Below are positions 38,258 to 47,529 of a stretch of 64,000 bases of DNA, piece by piece (the stretch's first letter is position 1; the number at the start of each line of letters is the position of its first letter). The DNA comes from Sulfuricurvum sp. (GTDB lineage: Bacteria > Campylobacterota > Campylobacteria > Campylobacterales > Sulfurimonadaceae): the NCBI RefSeq assembly GCF_028713855.1, contig NZ_JAQTNN010000002.1:186001-250000 (forward strand), read 5' to 3'. A model generated the notes under the pieces. That model saw only the letters and a list, made by a program, of their open reading frames with translations. It ran no database searches and had not been told where the DNA came from. The position numbers and the translations under genes are program-made.

Positions 38258-39580
38258 TTATTTTCCTTTGACTATGATAAGAGCTTTGATGATATCGACA
38301 CCTTCTCTGAGTTGGATATCTTTATCCAATTGTTCAGGAGTGATAATGGTTTTATTGGTAGCATTGACTTCGGTGACATCAAGCATACCGCCGTCTTTTT
38401 GAAGTTCACTTTCCAAATGTTTTTTGAGATCGGACTCTTTGAGGTTGAATTGATTATCGTGATTTTTGACCTCTCCGGATGCTACGACAATATCAGGGAC
38501 GACGCCGACGGCTTGAATAGTGCGGCCGCTTGGTAAATAATAGCGCGCAATCGTGAGCTTGATCGCTTCAGTTTCAGTGATCGGCATGACGACTTGCACA
38601 GACCCTTTTCCGAAGGTTTTTTCACCGACAACGACACCGCGTTTGAGATCTTGTAAAGCACCGCTCACAATTTCAGAGGCACTGGCACTTCCTTCATTTA
38701 CAAGGACAACGAGAGGCAAATCGGTGATTTTGGCACTTTTAGTGGCACTGTAAGAGATGTCGTCTGCTTTGTTACGCCCTTTTTGGGATACGATGACTCC
38801 TTCACTCACAAACAAGTTGGTCAGTTCAACCGCTTGATCCAATAACCCTCCAGGATTATTGCGCAGGTCCAAGATGATCCCGTTGCTTTTAGCGGCGTGT
38901 TTTTTGATCGCGGTTCTGACATCGACTGCTACTTTTTTATCGAAGCTTGTAACTCGGATATAAAGGATATTGCCACCGATTTTACGGGTATAAACGGACT
39001 CTACGGTGATAATGTCACGGATGATATGAAATTTCAACGGTTCCGCTGCTCCTTTGCGAACGATGGTTAAATCGATTGGAGTTTTAGGAGTTCCTCGCAT
39101 TAATCCGACTGCATCGTCAATCGTCATGCTCAGGGTGGATTTGTCATTGATTTTAAGGATAATATCACCTGCTTTGATTCCTGCTTTATCTGCCGGAGTC
39201 CCTTCGATTGGTGCGATAACCGTGAGGGCATTGTCGCGCATACCAACGGTAATGCCTAATCCGCCGAATTCGCCGTCTGTTTGACTTTTGAGGCTGTCGT
39301 AGCTTTGTTTGTCCATATAGGTAGAATGGGCATCAAGATTGGACAAAAGTCCCTGCAACGCTTTATCGATCAACTGATCAATGGTGAGTCCGTCAACATT
39401 GTATTGCTCAACGATCCCCAGTACTTTGGTAAATTTTGCTAATGATTGTAATCGGGAAGCCTCAACAGAAGTTTCGCTAACGGCAGGAACATCGCTTTTG
39501 GCTAAGAGGGTAGTGGAAAGAGCGACAGTCACGGCAACCGCACTGGCGAAGCCGACAACCATCATTTTGATATTTTTCAT
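38258..39580 (-). CDS. ctpA: Carboxyl-terminal processing protease (S41)
   Basis: 440 aa. A signal or anchor segment at residues 8-28, a PDZ domain about 105-190 (GGLGITVGM ... [14 protein letters not shown]) and the S41 protease core with nucleophile Ser in [11 protein letters not shown] and Lys in [11 protein letters not shown]. It acts in the periplasm on C-termini. It lies 2 bases upstream of purC, which suggests co-transcription with no obvious functional link. Confidence 0.94.
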   Translation of the reverse strand: MKNIKMMVVGFASAVAVTVALSTTLLAKSDVPAVSETSVEASRLQSLAKFTKVLGIVEQYNVDGLTIDQLIDKALQGLLSNLDAHSTYMDKQSYDSLKSQTDGEFGGLGITVGMRDNALTVIAPIEGTPADKAGIKAGDIILKINDKSTLSMTIDDAVGLMRGTPKTPIDLTIVRKGAAEPLKFHIIRDIITVESVYTRKIGGNILYIRVTSFDKKVAVDVRTAIKKHAAKSNGIILDLRNNPGGLLDQAVELTNLFVSEGVIVSQKGRNKADDISYSATKSAKITDLPLVVLVNEGSASASEIVSGALQDLKRGVVVGEKTFGKGSVQVVMPITETEAIKLTIARYYLPSGRTIQAVGVVPDIVVASGEVKNHDNQFNLKESDLKKHLESELQKDGGMLDVTEVNATNKTIITPEQLDKDIQLREGVDIIKALIIVKGK

Positions 39581-39644
39581 CTCTGTTTTTCCAAGCTTTA
39601 TTTAATGCGTGATTATAGTCAAAACTCTATTAATAAACAATGTA

Positions 39645-39848
39645 TTAGATCACGTCGATGGTGACGTCACCGATCGTAATTTTCTCCCCTTTGGTGATTT
39701 TTGCCCGCTTGCGGGTTTCAACTTCGCCGTTGCGGAATACTTGAGCATTTTCGATCAATAGTTTCGCTTGCCCGCCGGTATCGACAAGATCCAAAAGTTT
39801 AATAAGTTTGTGCAATTCGATAAAAGGTTCAGTGAGCGTATAAGTCAT
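39645..39848 (-). CDS. Small S4-domain RNA-binding protein
   Basis: 67 aa. An S4-like fold: FIELHKLIKLLDLVDTGGQAK, VFRNGEVETRKRAKITKGEKI. It resembles the YbcJ/RqcP family of small RNA-binding proteins, some of which help rescue stalled ribosomes. Placed between ctpA and an RRM protein gene, the second small RNA-binding protein in a row. Confidence 0.8.
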   Translation of the reverse strand: MTYTLTEPFIELHKLIKLLDLVDTGGQAKLLIENAQVFRNGEVETRKRAKITKGEKITIGDVTIDVI

Positions 39849-39907
39849 GATATGTCTTTGTTAAAAAGTTAAAAGAATTTTTAGAAAAAAGGAAAAGTAT
39901 TGAGTGG

Positions 39908-39932
39908 CATGAAAGCCCCTAAGGGCTTCATG
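39908..39932 (-). terminator. Terminator after the RRM protein gene
   Basis: CATGAAAGCCC and GGGCTTCATG pair with one bulged base around a short loop. On the minus strand a U-rich stretch follows. Confidence 0.6.
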
Positions 39933-39939
39933 GAAGTGA

Positions 39940-40215
39940 TTACCAGCGGTCGTTGCGTGGAGGGCGTGGTGCACGAGGACGAGCTTCGTTTACACGAAGT
40001 GTACGTCCGCCGAAATCGTTACCTTCGAGGGCTGTGATCGCTTTATTAGCTTCGTCTTGGTTCGCCATTTCAACGAAACCGAAACCGCGGAAGCGGCCTG
40101 TTTCTTTATCATTTACGAACTTAACCGAACTAACTTCACCGTATTGTCCGAAAAGATCTTTAAGATCGTTTTCGTCTTTGCCGTAGGGAATGTTCCCGAC
40201 ATAAATTTGTGTCAC
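39940..40215 (-). CDS. RRM-type RNA-binding protein
   Basis: 91 aa single RRM. RNP2 is IYVGNIPY at residues 4-11 and RNP1 is RGFGFVEM around residue 45. A short Arg/Pro-rich tail follows. Small RRM proteins of this type in bacteria often respond to cold. The frame starts at GTG 40215, which is inside ATGTGA, with GGAG upstream. It has its own -10 and terminator. Confidence 0.92.
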   Translation of the reverse strand: MTQIYVGNIPYGKDENDLKDLFGQYGEVSSVKFVNDKETGRFRGFGFVEMANQDEANKAITALEGNDFGGRTLRVNEARPRAPRPPRNDRW

Positions 40216-40238
40216 ATTGTACTCCGTGAAAAAATCGA

Positions 40239-40244
40239 ACTATA
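40239..40244 (-). promoter_or_regulatory. Candidate -10 for the RRM protein gene
   Basis: TATAGT on the minus strand, 24 bases before the GTG start. Confidence 0.4.
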
Positions 40245-40342
40245 ACCAGCATAATCCTTGGCACATTTTAGCCATTACAATCTTATGGGAATGTTAAATA
40301 AAATTGTATTTTAAAGATTAGTCTAACCATAGGGATGAACCT

Positions 40343-42268
40343 TTACAAAAATGCGCTGGCCTCGTGCAATGTGGTAAAACACGGCTTGGTGTGTTTGCGT
40401 AAATAAGAGAGAGCATCGCTCATCATTGCCCCACCTAAAAGAATGGGATAAATCGGTTTTTTCCACGGGTATTCGAGTAGTCGGACAATGTTTAGGGTAT
40501 CGGTCATCATTTGCGGAGTGATCAGAAGATAGATCATTTCGATGGCCTCGATCGCATCCACACAACGCAACGCTGCTTCAAAACGTTCACTCTGGGCATC
40601 TCCGATAATATCGATGGGATTGTTGTTCGACCAGTTGGACGGTAAAACAGCGTTGAGTGCATCGATATCACGGACGGTTAACGTATAAAGTTTTGCCCCC
40701 CTTTCAATAATACAATCGGTTAATATGGTTCCAGGCCCTCCGGCATTGGTGATGATGGCAATATTATCAAAACTTCGGGGGTAGAGGAGTGCTTCCAGCG
40801 AATCGACGATTTTAACACCGACACTTTCCAATAACCCTTGGAACATTGGATAGTCTCCACTGAGATTTCCCGTATGAGAAAATGCCGCTTTTCGTGCTTG
40901 AGGTGACTTTCCTGCTTTGTAGACGCGAATCGGTTTTGGACAGTTACGGAGTGAATTTAAAAATGCTTTTCCATCCCGTATCCCCTCGGCATAAAGGGAA
41001 ATAGCCTCGCATTCAGGGGAATCGGTAAGCATCGCAATGATATCGGCAAAATTCATATCGGCCATATTTCCCGCAGAGAGGATATGCGAAAATCCGATCC
41101 CTTCTTGGGTCGCCTTATCCATGAGGGATGAGAGGACAGCGCCTGATTGAGCGATAAGGGCGAGAGAACCTTTATGGATATTGGGCGAGCCGAAGGTGAG
41201 GTTGAGAGAATGTTTGGCCTCAAAATAGCCCAAACAATTAGGTCCGATAATATTAAGATTGTGCTGTTGTGCCAAGGTGCTTAATCGCTCTTCGCTTTGG
41301 GTATCGCCGATTTCTTTAAAGCCTGCCGAAACAATGATGAGGTTTTTGACCCCTTTGGGGATTAATGCTTCAATTGTTTCAAGGACACGATGAGAGGGGA
41401 TGGTAATAACGGCGGTGTCAATCGTATCGTTAATATCATCAAGGGAAGAAAGCAGAGGATGACCGTCAAAACTTCCCCCTTTTTGATTTACCAAATAGAG
41501 TTTACCGCTAAAAGAGAGGGCGTTGCGGGCGATAGCATAGCCCACTTTGTTCGGATCCGTGGAAGCACCTATGACGGCAACCGTACGATTGTCAAAAAAA
41601 TTATTGCGATGCCGTGTTACCGGTGTGTTATCGGGAAGAGTTTTATGATAGTCGATCCGTGCATCAACGACGTGCAATCCATGGGCGTTGAAAATGACGG
41701 GATTGAGATCGCATTCGCGAATGTTTGGATGGGTTTTGATGAAGCGTTGAAGGATTTGGATAAATTTGACGATTTCCGCAGTCATCGGTTTTGAACCTCG
41801 AAATCCTTCAAAAAGCTTGCTGATTTTGGTGGTATGAAGCGCGCGGATGATCTCTGCCTCATCGGCGTGGATATCAATGTAGCAGACGTCGCGGTAGAGC
41901 TCCAGTAAAACTCCCCCCTTGCCGAAGAGGATGATTTGACCGAAAATAGGATCATCGACGACTCCGGCAAAAAGTTCTTCCCCTTGAATCATAGCGGTGG
42001 CAATAAAACCGTCCTGAGGGTCCAATACGATCCCATGCTCGGCAATCCGGTTTACCATTTGTGTCCGAGCTGTTTCGAGCGCATCGTTATCACTAAGAGA
42101 AAGACTTACCCCTCCGATATCGCTTTTATGGATGATTTTAGGGGATTCGACTTTAAGTGCTACGGGATAAAAATCAAGAGCAATCGGTTCATTCAGAGCA
42201 AAGCGGCGAAATCGGGGGATTTGGAATCCCGATTGGGATAAAAGCGGATAAAGTTCGGATTCGAGCAC
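40343..42268 (-). CDS. ADP-forming acyl-CoA synthetase (ATP-grasp and CoA-binding fusion)
   Basis: 641 aa. N-terminal ATP-grasp half (about 1-205; IIHKSDIGGVSLSL, GKGGVLLELYRD) followed by a CoA-binding domain (TVAVIGASTDPNKVGY, about 220) and a succinyl-CoA-ligase-like domain (LIAQSGAVLSS; SHTGNLSGDYPMF with the likely phospho-His). The beta-type half comes first, an order found in some ACD/Pat-type enzymes. It would interconvert acyl-CoA with acid and ATP; no acetyltransferase (GNAT) domain is seen. GTG start at 42268 with AAGGA 6 bases upstream. The substrate (acetate or other) is unknown. Confidence 0.82.
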   Translation of the reverse strand: MLESELYPLLSQSGFQIPRFRRFALNEPIALDFYPVALKVESPKIIHKSDIGGVSLSLSDNDALETARTQMVNRIAEHGIVLDPQDGFIATAMIQGEELFAGVVDDPIFGQIILFGKGGVLLELYRDVCYIDIHADEAEIIRALHTTKISKLFEGFRGSKPMTAEIVKFIQILQRFIKTHPNIRECDLNPVIFNAHGLHVVDARIDYHKTLPDNTPVTRHRNNFFDNRTVAVIGASTDPNKVGYAIARNALSFSGKLYLVNQKGGSFDGHPLLSSLDDINDTIDTAVITIPSHRVLETIEALIPKGVKNLIIVSAGFKEIGDTQSEERLSTLAQQHNLNIIGPNCLGYFEAKHSLNLTFGSPNIHKGSLALIAQSGAVLSSLMDKATQEGIGFSHILSAGNMADMNFADIIAMLTDSPECEAISLYAEGIRDGKAFLNSLRNCPKPIRVYKAGKSPQARKAAFSHTGNLSGDYPMFQGLLESVGVKIVDSLEALLYPRSFDNIAIITNAGGPGTILTDCIIERGAKLYTLTVRDIDALNAVLPSNWSNNNPIDIIGDAQSERFEAALRCVDAIEAIEMIYLLITPQMMTDTLNIVRLLEYPWKKPIYPILLGGAMMSDALSYLRKHTKPCFTTLHEASAFL

Positions 42269-42290
42269 GACGATTCCTTAGAACAAATTT

Positions 42291-44405
42291 TTAGGTAGTA
42301 TAGCCTAAGGAGGGAGCGGGTGTAAAGTAGAGGTCTTTGTTTTTAAATTTTTGCAAGATCACATCTTTTGGGAGAGGGTGACAGAGGTGGAACCCTTGAA
42401 GGGTATCGATTTTATTTTCGATCAAATAATCAAAATGTTCGCTCCCCTCAACGCCCTCGGCCGTTACACTCATTCCGAGCACATGGGCGAGATTGGACAT
42501 TGCTTCGACAATATGACGATGAGAATTCACTTCAAAGAGAGTGAGGATAAATGATTTATCAATTTTGAGGGTATCAATGGGAAGTTGAGCAAGATAGGCA
42601 AAAGATGAATATCCGGTTCCAAAATCATCCAATGCGATTCTAACCCCTCCCTTTTTGAGCTGCGTGAGCTGAACAGCGGCAATGTCAATATTTTCCATAA
42701 CGGCACTTTCCGTTAGCTCAACTTTTAAAAATGCGGGCGGAATAGAACGTTCTTCTAAATACGTTAGGAGGTCATGCGCAAAATACTCTTGATGAAGCTG
42801 TTTGGCAGAGACATTAATTGCAATGAAAAACGGTTCATCCGAACGTTCGCGAAGAGTTGTAATAAAGTCACAGGCTTGCCGCAGTACCTCTTTTCCGATG
42901 AGAAGAATATCGCCGTTGGTTTCGGCAACCGCAATAAAAATGTCTGGAGCTATAAATCCCTCTTGGGGATGAGGGAGGCGCAACAGGGCTTCATACCCTT
43001 CCAAGCGAAGCGTTTTACTATCGATCAGGGGCTGGAAATAGAGTTCAAACAGGTTTTGGCTCAGACCGTCTCGTACCAATGATTCGATGTGTAAAAAGTT
43101 GTGAATAGCGCGTTGCATCGAGGCGTGGTAGTAAACGAATTGGTTTTTACCTTTGTTTTTGGCTTCGTACATCGCGGTATCGGCATGTTTGATCAAATCT
43201 TCGCCGTTTGAAGCATCTTGGGGATAGAGAACGATACCGATGGAAGTTGAAAGGAAAAAATCGAGTTCATTGATCTGTATCGGAGTTTTGAATATTTGGA
43301 TTAGACGATTCGCGAAAATATCGATGTTTGATGTATCGGCATCTTGGAGCAAAACAACGAATTCATCGCCCCCGAAACGGGCACAAAAATCATATTTAGC
43401 CGCTGTTTCGAGAATGCGGCGGCTTACTTCGATAAGGATTTTATCGCCGATTTCATGCCCCATCGTATCGTTGATATTTTTAAAATTGTCCAAATCCAAG
43501 AAAAGGAGGGCAAACGGAGATGAGGGAGAATTTTCAAAGCGATTATCGAGCTGAAGTTTCAGTTTGGCTCGATTCGGAAGCTGTGTGAGCGGATCATGAT
43601 AAGCTAAAAATGCAATCTCATCGCTTTGGGTTTTAGAGGAGGTAATATCACTGGTGATGCCGATAAAAAGTTGGAGTTTGGGATGGTGATGAATGCGGCT
43701 GTTGAGCCATCGAAATTCGCCGTCACTGCGAAAAATCCGGAATCGAATTTCTTGGGATTGTCCTGGAGCCAAGGTTTCAAAAAACATCTGTACCAAGGCT
43801 CGGTCATCAGGGTGAATTTGTTGCTGCCAAAGGGATTGATCGGCTAAAAAGATCTCTTTGGTAAAGCCGAAAATCCCCTCAACCGCATTATTGACGTAGC
43901 GCAGTGAGAGTGTTTTATTGTCGATATACCAGATCACCTCATTTATACTGCCTAATATCTCTTCAATCTCTTGATTTTTAGAGGTGAGTAGTACGGATAG
44001 CTCCCGAGCCTGATGTTCAATCAGCTCTTTGGACGAGAGCAGTTCTTTATTAAGACGATTGACGTCTGTGAGATTTCGCACATTGACAAAAAAACGGATA
44101 TGGTTATTTTTACGAATCATCCGCACACTCTTAATGGCTTGGATGATTTTACCGTCACGATGGAGAAAATCGGTATCGGCATTAAGCGATTTGCCTTCTC
44201 TCATAACTTTGGCGATACACTCGGTGAATACGTCGATATCAGCGAGCAGGCTCAGCATATTGAGCCCTAAAAGGAGGTCATTTTCATAGCCGACCATATC
44301 GGAAAAGGCTTCATTGGCAAAGAGAATAACCCCTCGCTCATCGACCATAAGTATCCCTTCCGGAAGATAATTGAGTACATCATAAAGAGGGGCTTCGGCT
44401 TGCAT
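42291..44405 (-). CDS. PAS-GGDEF-EAL diguanylate cyclase/phosphodiesterase
   Basis: 704 aa, no TM segment. A PAS domain near 8-125, a coiled linker, a second PAS (about 150-260), GGDEF domain with ARFGGDEFVVLLQD near 350 and EAL domain with YEALLRLPHP near 475 and DDFGTGYSSF near 615. Both active-site motifs are intact, so it could make or break c-di-GMP depending on the PAS ligand. The final codons pair with the ribosome site of the next gene. Confidence 0.92.
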   Translation of the reverse strand: MQAEAPLYDVLNYLPEGILMVDERGVILFANEAFSDMVGYENDLLLGLNMLSLLADIDVFTECIAKVMREGKSLNADTDFLHRDGKIIQAIKSVRMIRKNNHIRFFVNVRNLTDVNRLNKELLSSKELIEHQARELSVLLTSKNQEIEEILGSINEVIWYIDNKTLSLRYVNNAVEGIFGFTKEIFLADQSLWQQQIHPDDRALVQMFFETLAPGQSQEIRFRIFRSDGEFRWLNSRIHHHPKLQLFIGITSDITSSKTQSDEIAFLAYHDPLTQLPNRAKLKLQLDNRFENSPSSPFALLFLDLDNFKNINDTMGHEIGDKILIEVSRRILETAAKYDFCARFGGDEFVVLLQDADTSNIDIFANRLIQIFKTPIQINELDFFLSTSIGIVLYPQDASNGEDLIKHADTAMYEAKNKGKNQFVYYHASMQRAIHNFLHIESLVRDGLSQNLFELYFQPLIDSKTLRLEGYEALLRLPHPQEGFIAPDIFIAVAETNGDILLIGKEVLRQACDFITTLRERSDEPFFIAINVSAKQLHQEYFAHDLLTYLEERSIPPAFLKVELTESAVMENIDIAAVQLTQLKKGGVRIALDDFGTGYSSFAYLAQLPIDTLKIDKSFILTLFEVNSHRHIVEAMSNLAHVLGMSVTAEGVEGSEHFDYLIENKIDTLQGFHLCHPLPKDVILQKFKNKDLYFTPAPSLGYTT

Positions 44406-44499
44406 ATATTCCCAAACGTGATTATTTTGTGATATTGTAATTTGTTATAGTTTAAAACTTCCTTTTAAATGTATTAGGAATCCATAATCAGAATTTAGC

Positions 44500-44505
44500 T
44501 ATAAT
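44500..44505 (+). promoter_or_regulatory. Candidate -10 for the ABC-F gene
   Basis: TATAAT in GCTATAATCGCGAAA, 31 bases before the ATG. The same context is found before prs. Confidence 0.5.
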
Positions 44506-44536
44506 CGCGAAATTTTAGTATGTAAAGAGTTTTGCA

Positions 44537-46141
44537 ATGGTACAAGTCACAAAATTAACAATGCGTTTTGGAAGTCGGGTTTTATTTGAGGGGATCAACC
44601 TCAAACTTGATCGTAATAAACGTTACGGTCTTATCGGTGCTAACGGCGCCGGAAAAACAACTTTTTTGAAAATTCTCAGCGGTGAGATCAAAGAGTATGA
44701 GGGAGATGTCTCTATCGAGCCGGGGCTCAAAGTAGGTATTTTAGGACAAAATCAGTTTGCATTTGAAGATTTCACGATTGCCGATGCGGTATTGTGGGGG
44801 AACAAACGTCTTTACGATGCGATCAAAGAGAAAGAGTATTTATACGCCAACGGCGATTTTGAAGATGACAAAACCAACGATCGTCTTGCCGAGTTGGAGA
44901 TGATCTCGGTCGAAGAAGATCCGACCTATGAATACGATGTTCAAATCGCCAAAATTTTGGAAAACGTCGGAATCAGTTCGGAGCATCACAATGATTTGAT
45001 GTCAAGCCTCCCATCATCAGAGAAATTTAAAGTTTTGTTGGCACAAGTGCTCTACCCGAAACCGGACGTTTTGTTCCTCGATGAGCCTACCAATAACCTC
45101 GATATCGATACGATCGGATGGTTGGAGCGTGAGCTTCAACGCCATGAGGGGACATTGGTTATCATCTCGCATGACCGTCACTTCATCAATGCCGTTGTTA
45201 CCAACATTCTTGACGTCGATTTCCAAAAAATTCGAGAGTTTACCGGAACCTATGATGATTGGTATCTCGCTTCTACCGTTATGGCAAACCAAGCACAGTT
45301 AGACCGTGATAAAAAAGTAAAAGAGAAAGAGCAACTCGAAGCGTTCGTCCGACGATTCTCGGCAAATGCATCAAAAGCGAAACAGGCAACCTCTCGTCAA
45401 AAACAACTCGATAAATTAACCATCGAAGATATCAAACCATCAAGCCGCCGTGACCCAAGTATCGTTTTCAAAGCGAAACGTCCTATGGGGGATGAAGCAT
45501 TGCGTGTGGCGAATGTTTCTCACAGTTATGGCGATTTGAATGTCTTGCGCGATTTTGATATTCTTGTTTCTCCGGGTGAAAAAATTGCGATTATCGGTGC
45601 CAATGGTGCCGGTAAATCAACCTTGTGTAAACTTCTTATGGAAGAGATGAAGCCGACAAGCGGAACTATTACGTGGGGAGCGACGATTGAATATAGTTAT
45701 TTCCCGCAAGATACTACGGATAAAATCAAAGGGGACGGAACGCTGTATGACTGGCTTCGCGGGTTTGATCCTAAACGTGAAATTTCAGAGATTCGTAACT
45801 GTTTGGGACGTATGCTTTTCAACGGTGAACAGCAAGAGAAAAGTGTAGAGAAAATTTCAGGGGGAGAAAAACATCGTATGATGCTCTCTAAGATGATGTT
45901 GGAGGGGGGGAATTTCCTCGTACTCGATGAGCCTACCAATCACCTTGACCTTGAAGCGATTATCGCATTGGGTGAAGCGTTGCTGGATTTTGAAGGTAAT
46001 GTTATTTGTGTGAGTCATGACCGTGAGCTTCTTGATGCATTTGCAGATCGTATTATTGAGTTGCACCTCGATGGAACTTATATCGATTTCAAAGGTTCGT
46101 ACGAAGAGTTTGCCGAAGCTAAAGCGAGCGGAAGTTTATAA
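44537..46141 (+). CDS. ybiT: ABC-F translation factor, YbiT-like
   Basis: 534 aa with two ATPase domains and no TM segment. First half: LIGANGAGKTTFLKIL, a degenerate signature (LPSSEKFKVLLAQ) and FLDEPTNNLD. The linker has RRFSANASKAKQATSRQKQLDKL, the P-site tRNA interaction motif type. Second half: IIGANGAGKSTL, ISGGEKHRMM and VLDEPTNHLD. The length and QFAFEDFTIADAV match YbiT rather than EttA or Uup. It acts on the ribosomal E site. It heads a run with a SUI1 protein. Confidence 0.88.
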   Translation: MVQVTKLTMRFGSRVLFEGINLKLDRNKRYGLIGANGAGKTTFLKILSGEIKEYEGDVSIEPGLKVGILGQNQFAFEDFTIADAVLWGNKRLYDAIKEKEYLYANGDFEDDKTNDRLAELEMISVEEDPTYEYDVQIAKILENVGISSEHHNDLMSSLPSSEKFKVLLAQVLYPKPDVLFLDEPTNNLDIDTIGWLERELQRHEGTLVIISHDRHFINAVVTNILDVDFQKIREFTGTYDDWYLASTVMANQAQLDRDKKVKEKEQLEAFVRRFSANASKAKQATSRQKQLDKLTIEDIKPSSRRDPSIVFKAKRPMGDEALRVANVSHSYGDLNVLRDFDILVSPGEKIAIIGANGAGKSTLCKLLMEEMKPTSGTITWGATIEYSYFPQDTTDKIKGDGTLYDWLRGFDPKREISEIRNCLGRMLFNGEQQEKSVEKISGGEKHRMMLSKMMLEGGNFLVLDEPTNHLDLEAIIALGEALLDFEGNVICVSHDRELLDAFADRIIELHLDGTYIDFKGSYEEFAEAKASGSL

Positions 46142-46163
46142 TTTGAATTGAGTGGAGAGAAGG

Positions 46164-46994
46164 ATGGAGTATAAAGCTTTTATCGGATTAGGGGTCGCGG
46201 GCAACTTCGCCCTCCACCTCGAACAAGCAGGCGAAAGTGCTGATTTTAAGGATATTCTCACCGAAGACCCGAACGGTCCGAAAGGGATGTTTCCTTTTTA
46301 CATCCCCGGGCGTGAGGGACAGCTTGGTACTTATCCGCTCAGTTCCAATACGATTCTACTTCCCAATGAAGAGTGTAACGTCCAGCCTGAACCTGAAGTG
46401 GCTCTTATTTGTGATCTTGATTATGATGCAGACGGTAACGTAACTGCGATCACACCGAAATTTTTCGGTGCCTATAACGACTGTTCGCTCCGTAAAGAGG
46501 GAGCTGAGAAAATCAGCCATAAGAAAAATTGGGGCGAAGCATCCAAAGGATTATCTTCGACCTTGATCGCGATCGATGCATTTGAGAAGGGTGGAGTGAT
46601 GGATACCTATCGTATCGCCTCATTTTTACGACGTGAGGGGATGTTGATGCGCTATGGCGAAGATGTCGAACTCACGGGGTACAGCTTCTTTTACGGTAAA
46701 TTACTGGAGTGGATGAAAAAGCAGATTAATTCCCAGAGTGATTTCGGTCCATTAGAGCCGATCAGAGAGTATTTGCTAGATGCCGAAAATCCTAAACAGG
46801 CGATTATTAGCATCGGGGCGACCCGTTATACCCGTTTTGGAGAGATAAACTTTCTACAAGAGGGGGATGAGGTGATCGTTGTGGTGTATGATAATGCAAA
46901 ATACTGTACCAATCCGATTCTCTCTATGGCGAACCGTAATGCTTTTGAATCCGAAGGAATCAGCGCATTGGTGCAAAGGGTGATTCGTGCTTAA
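46164..46994 (+). CDS. DUF5718 family protein, unknown function
   Basis: 276 aa from the ATG at 46164; a GTG at 46152 is 4 codons longer, but GGAG at 46154-46157 fits the ATG. No TM segments. Conserved-looking parts are GLGVAGNFALHLEQAGE, GREGQLGTYPLSSNTILLP and KFFGAYNDCSLRKEG. I recognise the family only as an uncharacterised one, with some likeness to fumarylacetoacetate-hydrolase-like proteins. It lies between the ABC-F gene and the DUF1653 gene. Confidence 0.65.
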   Translation: MEYKAFIGLGVAGNFALHLEQAGESADFKDILTEDPNGPKGMFPFYIPGREGQLGTYPLSSNTILLPNEECNVQPEPEVALICDLDYDADGNVTAITPKFFGAYNDCSLRKEGAEKISHKKNWGEASKGLSSTLIAIDAFEKGGVMDTYRIASFLRREGMLMRYGEDVELTGYSFFYGKLLEWMKKQINSQSDFGPLEPIREYLLDAENPKQAIISIGATRYTRFGEINFLQEGDEVIVVVYDNAKYCTNPILSMANRNAFESEGISALVQRVIRA

Positions 46995-47193
46995 ACCAGG
47001 ACTTTATCGTCATTATAAAGGAAAACATTACGAGGTAATCGGAGTGGCAAAACACTCTGAGACCTCTGAAAGTCTTGTCGTATATCGTCCTCTGTATGGC
47101 GAACGGGGGTTATGGGTGCGACCGCTGGAGATGTTTATCGAGATTCTCCCCAACGGAACAAAACGGTTTGAATACTGCGGAGAGGTTCAGTGA
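46987..47193 (+). CDS. DUF1653 family protein
   Basis: 68 aa. PGLYRHYKGKHYEVIGVAKHSET and LVVYRPLYG match the DUF1653 family of unknown function. The start is GTG at 46987, overlapping the DUF5718 gene by 8 bp; the next gene overlaps by 4 bp. Confidence 0.8.
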   Translation: MLKPGLYRHYKGKHYEVIGVAKHSETSESLVVYRPLYGERGLWVRPLEMFIEILPNGTKRFEYCGEVQ

Positions 47194-47528
47194 GTCGAGG
47201 GATAAAACTCTCGCTCGATCTCGGCGCATCATGGAATGATGGATGGAGTATGGAGGAGGAGAAAACTTCTAACTCACTCGTTCTTCTCGATCCTTCCGCA
47301 CACCGGCTTGTTTTCCAAAAAGAGAAGCGTAAAGGGAAAGTGGTGACGCTTGTCGGCCCTTTCAGTCTCAGCGAAGAAGATGCCCAAAAGGCTCTTTCAA
47401 CTCTCAAAAAGTCACTTGCCTGTGGGGGTGCGTATAAAGAGGGGTGGATGGAGTTCCAAGGAGATATCTCTTTGAAAGTGCGTGAAAATCTCGAAAAACT
47501 GGGATTTAAGTTTAAAAATCCGAAATAA
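47190..47528 (+). CDS. SUI1/eIF1-like translation factor
   Basis: 112 aa. The C-terminal two thirds match the SUI1 fold: KRKGKVVTLVGPFSLSEEDAQ, LKKSLACGGAYKEGWMEFQGD. Bacterial homologues (YciH) affect initiation fidelity. The start is a GTG at 47190 in the DUF1653 stop (GTGA). It ends one base before the convergent diguanylate cyclase. Company of an ABC-F ribosome factor suggests a translation-quality role. Confidence 0.85.
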   Translation: MSRGIKLSLDLGASWNDGWSMEEEKTSNSLVLLDPSAHRLVFQKEKRKGKVVTLVGPFSLSEEDAQKALSTLKKSLACGGAYKEGWMEFQGDISLKVRENLEKLGFKFKNPK

Positions 47529-47529
47529 C

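Noticed and set aside
39953..40245. Arg/Pro/Ser-rich frames on the plus strand
   Set aside because: Antisense to the RRM gene, whose RNP motifs are clear.
40255..40275. TGGCAC resembling a sigma-54 -24 element
   Set aside because: No GC-containing -12 element at the right distance, and a TATAGT fits better.
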